Shown: positions 7,239 to 15,106, counted from the first letter of the stretch. The stretch: 30,619 nt of DNA from JAHEJB01 sp041748175 (GCA_041748175.1 JBGTDU010000040.1:1-30619), one strand, 5' to 3'. Program-made: numbers and translations. The notes: generated by a model from the sequence alone, not told the origin.

Positions 7239-8870
7239 CTAGATCTCAACAAAGTGATGCACGAGCGTCTCATCGACCAGCGTTGCGAGCAACTCTCCGG
7301 GAGTCAGTTGGCGAAGTAGCATCAACGCACACATCACCCGCTCCTGCGGAACCCCGCCTGGCATCAGTTCTCCAACCAACCGCTCCAGCCGTTCGAGGAT
7401 CACGTGCTGGTTGCGCTTTTCGGCTCGGATGGTCTTGGCCTCCAATCTCGTCAAAGCCTTTTCCACCTTGGCCTGAGCGGCCTCTACGGCTTTGTCGAGG
7501 GATGAATCGACCGACGTTGCGATTGGTTTGAGTACTTCGACAAGAGCGCGAGCCTGCCGTGCTGCGTCTGCAAACTGCCCATACAAACCGGCGTCAGACC
7601 GTTCCAGCGTCAGCCTTCGATGGAGTTCGTGGATATCCTCTTTCAAGTCGGGAAGCTCGAGGCCGTACTCGTCAAGGAAACGCTGGAGCTTCCCGGAAAC
7701 AAGCGTCAGACTCGCCCTCGGGTAGATGACCGGCATCGGCACGCCGAAGACCTCATAGATTGGCTTGAGCTGCGCGAAGTAGGCGATCTCGCCGGGACCG
7801 GCCACGTAAGCGGCTGTCGGCAATAGCGTATCCTGCATCACCGGACGAAGAACCACGTTGGGGCTGAATCGCACGGGATGCGCTTCTACCAAGTCCAAAA
7901 GCTCTTCGCGGGAGAACCGTTCTCGAGTTCCTCGGAGGACGAAACCATCGCCATCGGGATCGATGGGCAGGCGCTCGCCATCTCCTGAAAACAGAAAGAG
8001 GTTTACGGGACCTGGCTTGACCTGCACATGGAAACCGTCGTTGACTAACCCGTCAGTCGCAACGGCGAGCTTGTCGAAGGAATCCGACCACGACCCGATT
8101 TCGCGTCGGAAGATTGGAGCTGCCAGGCGCTTCAGGCGAGCATCATCGGCGGAGACGAAGACGAGCCCCGTTCCCTTGGTCAGCCCCCGCAGCGTGTGTG
8201 CAAAGGCATCACGCCAGAGCTCGCCCGGCCTCCATACCTCGCGAACCCAATCCGGGGCTTGGGGGAACGCTGCAAATAGCTGATCAACCGTCGTGCCCAT
8301 CCGTTCCCCCAGAACAATCCGCCCAACGGGACCACGGTTCATCTCGGGGAGTAACCCGTCTTCGTACGCGACGCGAATCGGCTCGGCGCCATTCGGCAAC
8401 GTTGTCGCGTGGACTTCAGCGTAGTCGTGGTCTTCATCCGCCAACCAGAAAATAGGTGCGACGGACCGCCCGGTTTCCCTGGCTAGTTGCTCGGCCAGTT
8501 TCACCGCGGTCAACGCCTTGTAGAACGTGTACAACGGGCCTCCGAACAACCCCAACTGCTGCCCGGTAACGACAACAACACTCTCCGCATCGCGGAGCTT
8601 TTCGATGTTATCCCGGACGGCTTTTTCCTCCCCTCCCCACCACCGCTCGTTTTGTCCGAGGAGCACGTCAGCCACCAATTCCCGGTTGCAAGGATGCTCC
8701 GCTGCGATTCGCGCGGCTTCGCCTCTTGCCTTCGCTTCCCACGGGTTGTGCGCGAAGTACCGCAGCGCCTTTTCCTCGCCACCGATGTAGGCTGAGAACA
8801 ACGCCGAAACACCAAGCCGATCATACTCGATTCGGCGCGTGCGGATATCGGTCGTCGTAGCAGATTCCAT
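7239..8870 (-). CDS. bshC: Bacillithiol biosynthesis cysteine-adding enzyme BshC
   Basis: Catalyses the last step of bacillithiol synthesis, joining L-cysteine to glucosaminyl-malate in the cytoplasm. The 543-residue product carries the family hallmarks VVTGQQLGLFGGPLYT followed by YKALTAVKLA, and PIFWLADEDHDYAEV, then a long C-terminal coiled-coil region around residues 420-500 (many A, E, K and R heptads) and a hydrophobic C-terminus. The ATG at 8870 is preferred over a TTG two codons upstream. A terminator-like hairpin for the upstream gene ends about 4 bases before this ATG, so bshC either has a promoter inside the upstream coding sequence or depends on read-through. Together with bshB1 it shows that the organism makes bacillithiol. 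Confidence 0.95.
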   Translation of the reverse strand: MESATTTDIRTRRIEYDRLGVSALFSAYIGGEEKALRYFAHNPWEAKARGEAARIAAEHPCNRELVADVLLGQNERWWGGEEKAVRDNIEKLRDAESVVVVTGQQLGLFGGPLYTFYKALTAVKLAEQLARETGRSVAPIFWLADEDHDYAEVHATTLPNGAEPIRVAYEDGLLPEMNRGPVGRIVLGERMGTTVDQLFAAFPQAPDWVREVWRPGELWRDAFAHTLRGLTKGTGLVFVSADDARLKRLAAPIFRREIGSWSDSFDKLAVATDGLVNDGFHVQVKPGPVNLFLFSGDGERLPIDPDGDGFVLRGTRERFSREELLDLVEAHPVRFSPNVVLRPVMQDTLLPTAAYVAGPGEIAYFAQLKPIYEVFGVPMPVIYPRASLTLVSGKLQRFLDEYGLELPDLKEDIHELHRRLTLERSDAGLYGQFADAARQARALVEVLKPIATSVDSSLDKAVEAAQAKVEKALTRLEAKTIRAEKRNQHVILERLERLVGELMPGGVPQERVMCALMLLRQLTPGELLATLVDETLVHHFVEI

Positions 8871-8874
8871 CGGC

Positions 8875-8911
8875 AAAAAGAAAGCCCCGCCGGGCGGGCG
8901 AGGCTTCTTGA
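8875..8911 (-). terminator. Rho-independent terminator after the bifunctional nuclease gene
   Basis: Reading the minus strand, a GC-rich stem (roughly GAAGCCTCGCCC pairing with GGCGGGGCTTTC, with one bulged base) is followed by a T-rich run TTTCTTTTT. It begins 17 bases after the stop codon of the upstream gene (8928) and its U-tract reaches to about 4 bases from the bshC ATG. It could therefore also act as an attenuator for bshC. Confidence 0.75.
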
Positions 8912-8927
8912 ATCGGAAGGTTGCGTG

Positions 8928-9512
8928 TTAGTTCTCCGTTCGCATTCGGTTGATTTCGTCGCGGAGCCTGGCGGCGGTCTCATAGTCCTCGTCATTGATG
9001 GCCTTCTTCAGCTCCGACTCCATGCGCTCGAGCTTTGAGGCTCCAACAACAGGACGCGCCTCCGGCTCCAGTTCGGGGTCCTCCACCGCGGCCAACTCGT
9101 CGTCGTCGGCTGGGATACCCGCCTCGTCCAACACATGCGCCGCCACGAAAATCGGCGCGTCCGCACGGACGGCCAGGGCCACCGCATCCGATGGGCGCGC
9201 ATCCAGCTGCCCTTCAATTTCCTCGCCGGCATACCGCACCTTCGCGTAAAACGTCCCTTCGCTTAGATCGTCAATCACGACATCGTTGACCTCAGCGCCG
9301 AGGACATCGAACAGGCTACGGAGCAGATCGTGCGTCATCGGCCTGGGAGGCTGGATTTTTTCCAACTCCAGCGCGATGGCCTGCGCCTCAAATGCGCCGA
9401 TGATGATCGGAAGCCGACGGTTTCCGTCCACTTCGCCGAGTACGAGTGCGTAGGCGCCGCCGCTCGATGGGCTGGTCGAGAGGCCGATAATGTCGACCTG
9501 AATGAATTCCAT
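8928..9512 (-). CDS. Bifunctional nuclease (DUF151) protein with UVR domain
   Basis: The N-terminal part (residues 1-140 of 194) is a bifunctional nuclease (BFN/DUF151) domain: MEFIQVDIIGLSTSPSSGG, then VLGEVDGNRRLPIIIGAFEAQAIA, MTHDLL, and the LDARPSDAVALAVRADAPIFVA block typical of the family. The C-terminal 35 residues form a UVR-type helical motif (MESELKKAINDEDYETAARLRDEI), as in UvrB/UvrC and ClpC-associated McsA. This fusion is common in Bacteroidota. The biochemical role is uncertain; nuclease activity was reported for a plant relative. I chose the ATG at 9512 because the upstream extension (to 9773) has no conserved content and overlaps hisC. It lies 71 bases after the aminotransferase stop in the same direction and is followed by a terminator. 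Confidence 0.93.
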   Translation of the reverse strand: MEFIQVDIIGLSTSPSSGGAYALVLGEVDGNRRLPIIIGAFEAQAIALELEKIQPPRPMTHDLLRSLFDVLGAEVNDVVIDDLSEGTFYAKVRYAGEEIEGQLDARPSDAVALAVRADAPIFVAAHVLDEAGIPADDDELAAVEDPELEPEARPVVGASKLERMESELKKAINDEDYETAARLRDEINRMRTEN

Positions 9513-9583
9513 AGAGTGCCTGAAATCAATCGGGAGGCGCAAGATACGGCCCCGGCAAGGCATGCGGGAACACGAATCGATGC

Positions 9584-10711
9584 CTACGACTCGGCAACAA
9601 TCTTGGCAGATTCGTCGGCCAACGCGTGCTCCAGCGCGGCCAAAAAAGCAGTGTTCTGTTCTGGCGTTCCAATGGAAACGCGCGCCCAGCCTTGCGCCAT
9701 AGGCGATGGTGCCAGCGCCGTGTATCCGCACACATTGCGGATCCGGACGCTCTGTGCTGCCATTCTTGCGCAAAGTTCGGGAACGGCCAAGTGCGTGCGC
9801 ATCAAAAAGAAATTGGCTGCGGATGGAATAGTCTCAATATCCGCTTTGCCCGCGAGCTCACCCAGAACGCGGTCGCGCTCGCTTTTGAGGATGCCCACGC
9901 AGTTCATCGCCAGCTCCGGCCGTTCGAGCAGCGCAATCGCGATCGCCTCACGACCCTGATCGATCACAAATGGAAGTCGCGCCTTCTCGATCTCCTGAAT
10001 GACCTCAGGTGCGCCCATCAAATAGCCAAGCCGCAGGCCCGCAAGGCCCATTGCTTTCGAAAACGTCCGCGCTACGAGAACGTTTGGATGGGTCTTCAAC
10101 AGCGTGTCGGCGGTCGGCCCTTCCACAAATTCGAAGTACGCTTCGTCGATGAGCACGAAGCCCGGCGCACCGGCGACGATGCGTTCTAACCCTTCAAACG
10201 GGATGACCTGCCCGGTGGGGTTGTTCGGCGTGGTGACGATAGTAAGGGCGGCATCGGCTTCGATAGCCGCATTCAGGATCGCGACTGCGCTGTGACCGAA
10301 ATGCTCGTCGGTTGGATCGACCGAAACGATCCGGGAGCCGTGCATCCGCGCCACACTTTCATAGAGCGCGAACATCGGTTGGGGCACGACGACAGGCACG
10401 TCCTTCCCCATCATCGTGAGCCCGATGGTGTGGACGATCTCGTTAGATCCGTGGCCGACGATGATGCCGTCTTCCGGATGCCCGAGCAGTTCGGCCAACG
10501 TAGAGATCAGCGCGTGGGGGCGGTCCTCCGGGTAGCGATTCCAGTTGGCCTCGATGTATCGTTCCGCGAGCTCTCTCTTCAACTCTGTCGGAAGATCGAA
10601 CGGGCTTTCGTTTTGATCGAGCTTCGCCCCCGCCCGCGCATCCGTCGGGACGCGGTACGCGCGCTCGGCGCGAATTTCGGGGCGGATCAAGTGGAGGGGT
10701 GGGATGAGCAT
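9584..10711 (-). CDS. hisC: Histidinol-phosphate aminotransferase-type PLP enzyme
   Basis: Fold-type I PLP aminotransferase of the HisC family, 375 residues, cytoplasmic. Motifs seen: substrate-side NESP (residues 34-37), GHGSNEIV (86-93), TPNNPTGQ (161-168), DEAYFEF (189-195) with the PLP-contacting Asp189, and TFSKAMGLAGLRLGY with the Schiff-base Lys219. The usual reaction is imidazole-acetol phosphate plus glutamate to histidinol phosphate. No other his gene is in the window, so it could instead act in phenylalanine/tyrosine synthesis or another transamination; the symbol is given for the family. The start at 10711 (MLIPPLHLIRPEIRAERAY) gives the normal length. It lies 70 bases after DUF3276 and 71 before the BFN gene, probably one transcript. 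Confidence 0.88.
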   Translation of the reverse strand: MLIPPLHLIRPEIRAERAYRVPTDARAGAKLDQNESPFDLPTELKRELAERYIEANWNRYPEDRPHALISTLAELLGHPEDGIIVGHGSNEIVHTIGLTMMGKDVPVVVPQPMFALYESVARMHGSRIVSVDPTDEHFGHSAVAILNAAIEADAALTIVTTPNNPTGQVIPFEGLERIVAGAPGFVLIDEAYFEFVEGPTADTLLKTHPNVLVARTFSKAMGLAGLRLGYLMGAPEVIQEIEKARLPFVIDQGREAIAIALLERPELAMNCVGILKSERDRVLGELAGKADIETIPSAANFFLMRTHLAVPELCARMAAQSVRIRNVCGYTALAPSPMAQGWARVSIGTPEQNTAFLAALEHALADESAKIVAES

Positions 10712-10781
10712 TGGAAACAAACCACCTTCAGAAAAGGGCCCTCCGCGAACGAAGGCGATCTCCAATCGGCGGCGACGGCAA

Positions 10782-11072
10782 CTAGCCCTCGCCGTTCTGA
10801 AGCCGCGGCACGTCGGAGAAGTCGTGCTCGGGCAGGCGCTCAACCCGGATGTGGTCGATGGCTTCGTGGAGGGCATCCACGAACTTGCCGAAGTCCTCTT
10901 TGTAGAGGTACAGCTTGTGCTTTTCGTAGGTCTCCTCGCCCGTCCGCTTGCTTTCGGTGATGGTGAGGAAGAAATCCTCGCCGGACTTCGTTGACTTGAC
11001 GTCAAAAAAATAAGTGCGCTTGCCTGCCGGGACGCGCCGGGCAAAGACCTCGTCGTTGTAATGATCACTCAT
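10782..11072 (-). CDS. DUF3276 / PUR-alpha-like nucleic-acid-binding protein
   Basis: A 96-residue protein with the PUR repeat signature: FARRVPAGKRTYFFDVKSTKSGEDFFLTITE, then KHKLYLYKEDFGKFVDALHEAIDHI. This family (DUF3276) is nearly universal in Bacteroidota and related to the Borrelia PUR protein, which binds single-stranded DNA and RNA. The acidic tail (EHDFSDVPRLQNGEG) is typical. The ATG at 11072 places the conserved core at the N-terminus; an upstream in-frame start at 11144 would add 24 Arg/Gln-rich residues with no family support. No Shine-Dalgarno is seen. It heads the minus-strand run that continues with hisC and the BFN gene; the 126 bases to the upstream protease gene probably hold its promoter. 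Confidence 0.9.
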   Translation of the reverse strand: MSDHYNDEVFARRVPAGKRTYFFDVKSTKSGEDFFLTITESKRTGEETYEKHKLYLYKEDFGKFVDALHEAIDHIRVERLPEHDFSDVPRLQNGEG

Positions 11073-11198
11073 GCGTTCGCGGTGCTGTTGTGGTTTCCGC
11101 CGCCGCGATTGTCGCGATGGCACGGCGAGGCCTGTCTGTAGCATCCGCCGCTATGAACGAAGGAATATGCACTCCGCGCAGCGGAAAAACAACGACGG
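11073..11198. other. Intergenic region before DUF3276
   Basis: This 126-base gap lies between the stop of the secreted protease and the start of DUF3276, both minus strand. It holds a short hairpin (TCCGC-GCA-GCGGA near 11174-11187), but its adjoining A-run is on the wrong side for a minus-strand terminator. It is the likely site of the DUF3276 promoter; I cannot point to boxes. Confidence 0.3.
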
Positions 11199-12917
11199 CT
11201 AGCGTTGATCTCCCCTGTTCGTCAGGATTTCTGCACGAGGGAGCGGGCGGATGCCCGGCGGATGCAACAGCGGTGCCTCAATCTGGAACCGGAGCGCGAC
11301 CGCCCATCCTGGGTCAATCCGATCCAGCACGACGGCCAGGGCTTCGGCCTCAAGAATTCGGCCCTCCGCAAGATGCCCATAGCCCAGCAAATACAGAGCG
11401 GGCGCATAGTCAGGGTTGCCGACGAGCACCTCTCGAAGAGCCGCGGCCGCCGCGGTGTACCGAAGGTGTATGGTGTGGATACGCGCCAGCCCGAGGGCGC
11501 CGAGCCTGGCGTATGGAGCGAAGGACCGCGTGCGCCCAAAAAGCTCTTCGGCGACGTCGTATTCCCCCCGTTGATAATGCATGTCGCCGAGCGCGTACAG
11601 TGCGGGGAAATAGTCCGAAAGGCCATTCAGAGCGGCCGTGTAGGCGGCCTCGGCTCGAGCTTCGTCGCCCATGGCCTGAAAGACAGAACCCGCGAGGAAC
11701 TGCAACGATGCGTCGTTTGGGGCTCGTTGTGCTGCTAAGGCCATTTGGGCCAGATAGCCGTCAGGGTGTTGTCGAGCCTGGCCGGGCATCATCAGCATGG
11801 AGGCTGCTTCTATCACCTCACCGTTGGGGGCCTCGTGGCCGGCCTCACGCAGACCGGCACGAAGCGACACCGGCTCCGACCGGACGATTCGTTCGGCGAT
11901 CGCGCGTCGCGGATCCGCGGCAAGGCAGAGATCTTCCTGAAGTGCATCGGCCTCGCGTCCGGTGCTCCTCCCTGAGGATACAACGCCGACGACCTCCCCT
12001 CTTTCATTGAGCAGTGGGCCACCGCTATCGCCTGGACGGACACCATTGGAAGAAACGCCCAGCACGTCCCTCGTCTCGAACCGCAGGCTGCGGTATCGCT
12101 CGCCGGCTGTGTATTGCTGGATGCCATCCGGCCAACCCGCCGTGAAAACCACACCGTCTTGCGTGGCTGAGTAGGTTTGGTAAAGATCTGGCGATAGCGC
12201 GAGTGGCTTCAATCCAGCTCGAATCGCGAAGTTCGGGTCGATGCGCAGGATGGCGACATCCCGCACGGGGTCGATCGCCCAAACCTTGCTGGTGGTCAGG
12301 GTCTGGCCGTTCGAGAGGTGGACGCGAACACGATCTGAGCCGATCACGACGTGGTAGGCAGTGACGAGGGCGTCGTCCGCGATGAGAAAGCCGGACCCGA
12401 TTCGGCGGAGATCTCTCCCGTCAACGTTGCCTTCTGCAACCAGCGCCACCACGTTTCGACGTGCGTTGGCAAGGCCTTCGTTCTCCCGATACGCCAGAAC
12501 ATGCTGTGGCGGCGCGTCAAAGGTCAAGCCGTCGTCGAGTTGAATCGCAGCGGCTGGAATCGCCAGCCGACCTGCACGCGTGGGGCTTAGCGTAAACAAG
12601 CGGGAAAACTCGATAATCGCCGTTCCACCTCGCCGCCGAATCGTTGTGGGAGCGGCATCGATGACCTGGAAGTTCTCGGTGACTTCTGAAGGAAAGGCGA
12701 TCCTCCGAAGCGCTCGGACCAACCTCTCAGCCGCCTCGCCATTTTCCGGGACAGCTACACCCTGCACTTGAAACTGAAGCTCGTCGCCAACCGCAACAAC
12801 GCGGCTTGATGGCTCGCTGAACACCTGCAATCGATAGACATCCCGCGCGTCCTGCCCGAACGCCGCGCTGGCAAACGCCAACATCGTGAGGACACAAATC
12901 GCGTAGCGAGGAATCAC
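11199..12917 (-). CDS. Secreted trypsin-like serine protease with BatD-like N-terminus and TPRs
   Basis: Probably a periplasmic or cell-surface protease. Using the GTG at 12917 (572 residues), it starts MIPRYAICVLTMLAFASAAFGQ, a clear signal peptide. Residues ~25-145 (VYRLQVFSEPSSRVVAVGDELQ ... FTLSPTRAGRLAIPAAAIQLDDG) resemble the beta-sandwich repeat of BatD/oxygen-tolerance proteins. Residues ~155-330 are an S1/DegP-like protease with His189 (TAYHVV), Asp220 (RDVAILRID) and Ser298 (RPGDSGGPL). The remaining ~200 residues are alanine-rich helical repeats that look like TPRs. No ATG gives a sensible N-terminus; a longer frame overlaps punA by 110 bases. The GTG lies 16 bases after the punA stop. 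The architecture suggests envelope quality control or assembly, but substrates are unknown. Confidence 0.8.
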   Translation of the reverse strand: MIPRYAICVLTMLAFASAAFGQDARDVYRLQVFSEPSSRVVAVGDELQFQVQGVAVPENGEAAERLVRALRRIAFPSEVTENFQVIDAAPTTIRRRGGTAIIEFSRLFTLSPTRAGRLAIPAAAIQLDDGLTFDAPPQHVLAYRENEGLANARRNVVALVAEGNVDGRDLRRIGSGFLIADDALVTAYHVVIGSDRVRVHLSNGQTLTTSKVWAIDPVRDVAILRIDPNFAIRAGLKPLALSPDLYQTYSATQDGVVFTAGWPDGIQQYTAGERYRSLRFETRDVLGVSSNGVRPGDSGGPLLNERGEVVGVVSSGRSTGREADALQEDLCLAADPRRAIAERIVRSEPVSLRAGLREAGHEAPNGEVIEAASMLMMPGQARQHPDGYLAQMALAAQRAPNDASLQFLAGSVFQAMGDEARAEAAYTAALNGLSDYFPALYALGDMHYQRGEYDVAEELFGRTRSFAPYARLGALGLARIHTIHLRYTAAAAALREVLVGNPDYAPALYLLGYGHLAEGRILEAEALAVVLDRIDPGWAVALRFQIEAPLLHPPGIRPLPRAEILTNRGDQR

Positions 12918-12933
12918 ATACGTCGGATTTTGT

Positions 12934-13776
12934 TCAGATCCGCCGTTGTCGTTGAACCGCAGGCAGCGGAGCGGCGACCAGGGCGCGGATCCAGTCGCCC
13001 AGGTGCTCGCGAACCTCGTTTCCCACTTCAAGCACCTCTTCATGGTTGAGAGATTTGCCCTGGAGGCCGGCGGCGAGGTTCGTGATGGTCGAGATGCCGA
13101 GCACCTTCATCCCAAGAGCCGCCGCCTGGATGGCCTCGGGCACGGTGCTCATGCCGACGGCGTCCGCGCCGATCTGCCGAAAGAAGTTGATCTCTGCCGG
13201 CGTCTCGTACGACGGGCCTGCCGTCCAGAGATAGACCCCACGCCGAACGAGTAAGTTTCTGTGAAGGGCCAGTTTTTCGGCCTGCGCACTCCATTCAGGA
13301 TCATACGGCGACGACATGTCGGGGAAACGGACCTCTCCGTCCTCAACCGGCCCGGTCAAGGGGCTCCTCATCGCAAGGTTGATGTGGTCGGTGATGAGCA
13401 TGAGAGTGCCTGGCTTCCAGTCCGGGTTCAATCCGCCTGCCGCATTGGTCAGAATGAGATGCCGCGCGCCGAGGGCATGAGCGAGACGCACCGCCACACC
13501 GAGCGTTCGCGGGTGATGGCCTTCGTAGAGATGAACACGCCCCTGAATGAACAGCACCTTCCGTCCTTCCAGCGTCCCGAAAACGAGTTTGCCCGCGTGG
13601 CCTTTTACCGTGGATTGGGGGTAACCCGGCAACTCATCTGTCGGGATGACTACTGCGTCTTCCACTTCGTCGGCCAGCGCGCCCAGGCCGGAGCCGAGAA
13701 CTAAGGCTAGCTCGGGGTGGATGTCCGTGTGCGTTCGCACGGCGGCTATTATGGCGGGGACGTTGTAGTCGGGCAA
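12934..13776 (-). CDS. punA: Purine nucleoside phosphorylase (trimeric class)
   Basis: Cytoplasmic purine salvage enzyme that phosphorolyses inosine and guanosine to base plus ribose-1-phosphate. The 280 residues show the trimeric PNP motifs in order: LVLGSGLGAL (residues 26-34), VKGHAGK (58-63), IQGRVHLYEGH (phosphate/ribose site), LILTNAAGGL, AGPSYETPAEI (with the purine-binding Glu), VGMSTVPEAI and STITNLAAGL (with the purine-binding Asn). The start is a TTG (13776) giving MPDYNVPAIIAAV; no ATG or GTG is in frame between it and the conserved core that would keep the full N-terminus. The product is followed after 16 bases by the secreted protease, so the two may share a transcript although no functional link is obvious. 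Confidence 0.96.
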   Translation of the reverse strand: MPDYNVPAIIAAVRTHTDIHPELALVLGSGLGALADEVEDAVVIPTDELPGYPQSTVKGHAGKLVFGTLEGRKVLFIQGRVHLYEGHHPRTLGVAVRLAHALGARHLILTNAAGGLNPDWKPGTLMLITDHINLAMRSPLTGPVEDGEVRFPDMSSPYDPEWSAQAEKLALHRNLLVRRGVYLWTAGPSYETPAEINFFRQIGADAVGMSTVPEAIQAAALGMKVLGISTITNLAAGLQGKSLNHEEVLEVGNEVREHLGDWIRALVAAPLPAVQRQRRI

Positions 13777-13868
13777 GGGTCGCTGGCGCGTTTGTCCGAA
13801 AGCTACGGACCTGCTGTATGAGGATCTCGGGCGAGAGGAGCTTGGGGTTGAAAGCGACGGGCTAAGTT

Positions 13869-13910
13869 ATTCATCTGGGTGAATTATTCCATTCATGGAA
13901 TCATTTGAAT
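13869..13910 (+). promoter_or_regulatory. Palindromic operator candidates upstream of the toxin-antitoxin pair
   Basis: The 185 bases between punA and higB are notably AT-rich. They contain two neighbouring inverted repeats: ATTCA-6 bases-TGAAT at 13869-13884 and ATTCCAT-TC-ATGGAAT at 13886-13901. HigA-type antitoxins bind short palindromes in their own promoter to repress the operon, so these are plausible operators for the XRE antitoxin at 14326. Inference from position and symmetry only. Confidence 0.5.
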
Positions 13911-13961
13911 CCATAGCTTGTTGATGTGCCAATGAACCCGCCAGACCAGCAAACACCATAA

Positions 13962-14309
13962 ATGGCCTGGGAAGTCGAATACACGGACGAATTCGGCGAC
14001 TGGTGGGATGCCCTCACCGAAGGCGAGCAAGACGCAGTTGACCGGTGCGTGATTTGCCTGGAAGACCTTGGTCCCCGATTGAAGGAGCCCTACAGCAAGC
14101 GAATCGAGTCTTCTCGACACCATCCCGACATGAAAGAACTTCGCGCCAGCGCCAGTGGGAATCAACTCCGCGTGCTCTACGCGTTCGACCCAAGACGGAC
14201 GGCCATCCTTCTTATCGGCGGTGATAAAACTGGAGAGTGGGAAGACTTTTACACAAAGATGATCCCCGTCGCCGACGACCTGTACGACCAACATCTGGAC
14301 TCACTGTAA
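13962..14309 (+). CDS. higB: HigB-like (RelE/Gp49 family) toxin
   Basis: Probable mRNA-interferase toxin of a type II system, 115 residues. The order of features fits the phage-derived Gp49-like/HigB family: an N-terminal helix (EVEYTDEFGDWWDALTEGEQDAV), LEDLGPRLKEPYSKRIESSRHHPDMKELRAS, then LRVLYAFDPRRTAILLIGGDKTG and a Tyr/Lys-rich stretch. The toxin-first order, with the antitoxin starting 16 bases downstream, is the HigBA arrangement. The preceding ten codons form a mini-frame (MNPPDQQTP plus stop, 13932-13961) whose TAA directly abuts this ATG, a possible leader peptide. Family placement is confident, activity is inferred. Confidence 0.88.
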   Translation: MAWEVEYTDEFGDWWDALTEGEQDAVDRCVICLEDLGPRLKEPYSKRIESSRHHPDMKELRASASGNQLRVLYAFDPRRTAILLIGGDKTGEWEDFYTKMIPVADDLYDQHLDSL

Positions 14310-14325
14310 ACCAAGTAAGATCGCC

Positions 14326-14685
14326 ATGCCTAAGCCTTTCTCTACCCTCCGAGCGAAGATGACCGAAGAGCGCCGCGCCGGTAACCGGGCTGCCGCAGAG
14401 GCGATGTTGGCCGAAATGCCCCTTCATGAACTTCGCCGGGCACGTGCGTTGAGTCAAGCCAGTCTGGCCGAGGTACTCGACGTCCAGCAGGGCACGGTGT
14501 CTAAAATGGAGCGCCGGACGGACATGTACCTTTCTACGCTCCGTAGCTACATCACCGCAATGGGGGGCAACCTCGTCATTCAGGCCCAATTTCCTGACGG
14601 CGTAGTGGTCATCAACCAGTTCCACGAGTTGGACGAGCCTGGGGAGCAACCTACTCCGGCTACCCCTGGACCTCCCCCGATTTAG
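14326..14685 (+). CDS. higA: XRE-family antitoxin (HigA-like)
   Basis: Cognate antitoxin of the preceding HigB-like protein, a 119-residue DNA-binding protein. Residues ~33-85 form a Cro/C1 helix-turn-helix: LHELRRARALSQASLAEVLDV followed by QGTVSKMERRTDMYLSTLRSYI. The N-terminus (residues 1-30) is helical and Arg-rich; the C-terminus is proline-rich and likely disordered. HigA proteins neutralise the toxin by direct binding and repress the operon through palindromes upstream of higB, candidates for which lie at 13869-13901. The gene starts 16 bases after the toxin stop. Confidence is high for the HTH, good for the pairing. Confidence 0.88.
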   Translation: MPKPFSTLRAKMTEERRAGNRAAAEAMLAEMPLHELRRARALSQASLAEVLDVQQGTVSKMERRTDMYLSTLRSYITAMGGNLVIQAQFPDGVVVINQFHELDEPGEQPTPATPGPPPI

Positions 14686-14775
14686 CGGGCCTGTGGAGAC
14701 GCTAGCTTCGATAAACAGAGGCAACCAAAATGAAGCGAGGACGCCGAATAACGAGGTAAGGGAAGAGTACAAGAA

Positions 14776-15093
14776 GTGGATCTGGTAACCTGGGCGGCCG
14801 AGGCAAAGCGAGACCTTGCAGACATTGTTGCCTTCTATGAGAGTCGGTCTCTCAGCTATACGGAAGCTCTGGTACAACAACTCTTCGACGCCGTAGCGCA
14901 ATTGGAGGAGTTTCCAGAACTCGGTCGCTGGGTTCCGGAATTGGGGTTGGCGTTTTGCCGGGAGTTAATCGTTGCAGGCTATCGCGTCGTGTATCTCCAG
15001 ACTGAAGCTGCAATGGGTGTGGCGGAGGTGGACATACTGGCGATCGCGCACAGCCGCCAGGATCTGCTCAAGAAAATGCAGCGGCGTTCATGA
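14776..15093 (+). CDS. ParE/RelE-type toxin, no visible cognate antitoxin
   Basis: A 105-residue protein of the ParE branch of the RelE superfamily: DLVTWAAEAKRDLADIVAFYESRS, then a helix ending in LEEFPELGRWVPELG, then FCRELIVAGYRVVYLQ and VDILAIAHSRQDL near the end, the typical strand-helix pattern of ParE toxins, which usually act on DNA gyrase. The start is a GTG at 14776 preceded by a purine-rich AAGGGAAGAG. No antitoxin gene of the usual ParD/Phd type is adjacent: only 90 bases separate it from higA, holding a nine-codon frame (MKRGRRITR, 14730-14759). It may be an orphan, a decayed pair, or be controlled by HigA. It converges on recX with a 13-base gap. Confidence 0.85.
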   Translation: MDLVTWAAEAKRDLADIVAFYESRSLSYTEALVQQLFDAVAQLEEFPELGRWVPELGLAFCRELIVAGYRVVYLQTEAAMGVAEVDILAIAHSRQDLLKKMQRRS

Positions 15094-15106
15094 ACCAGGC
15101 CCATCG

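Noticed and set aside
11090..12010. A 306-codon plus-strand frame opposite the secreted protease
   Set aside because: Arg/Pro-rich antisense frame without a domain; the minus strand carries an intact catalytic triad and signal peptide.
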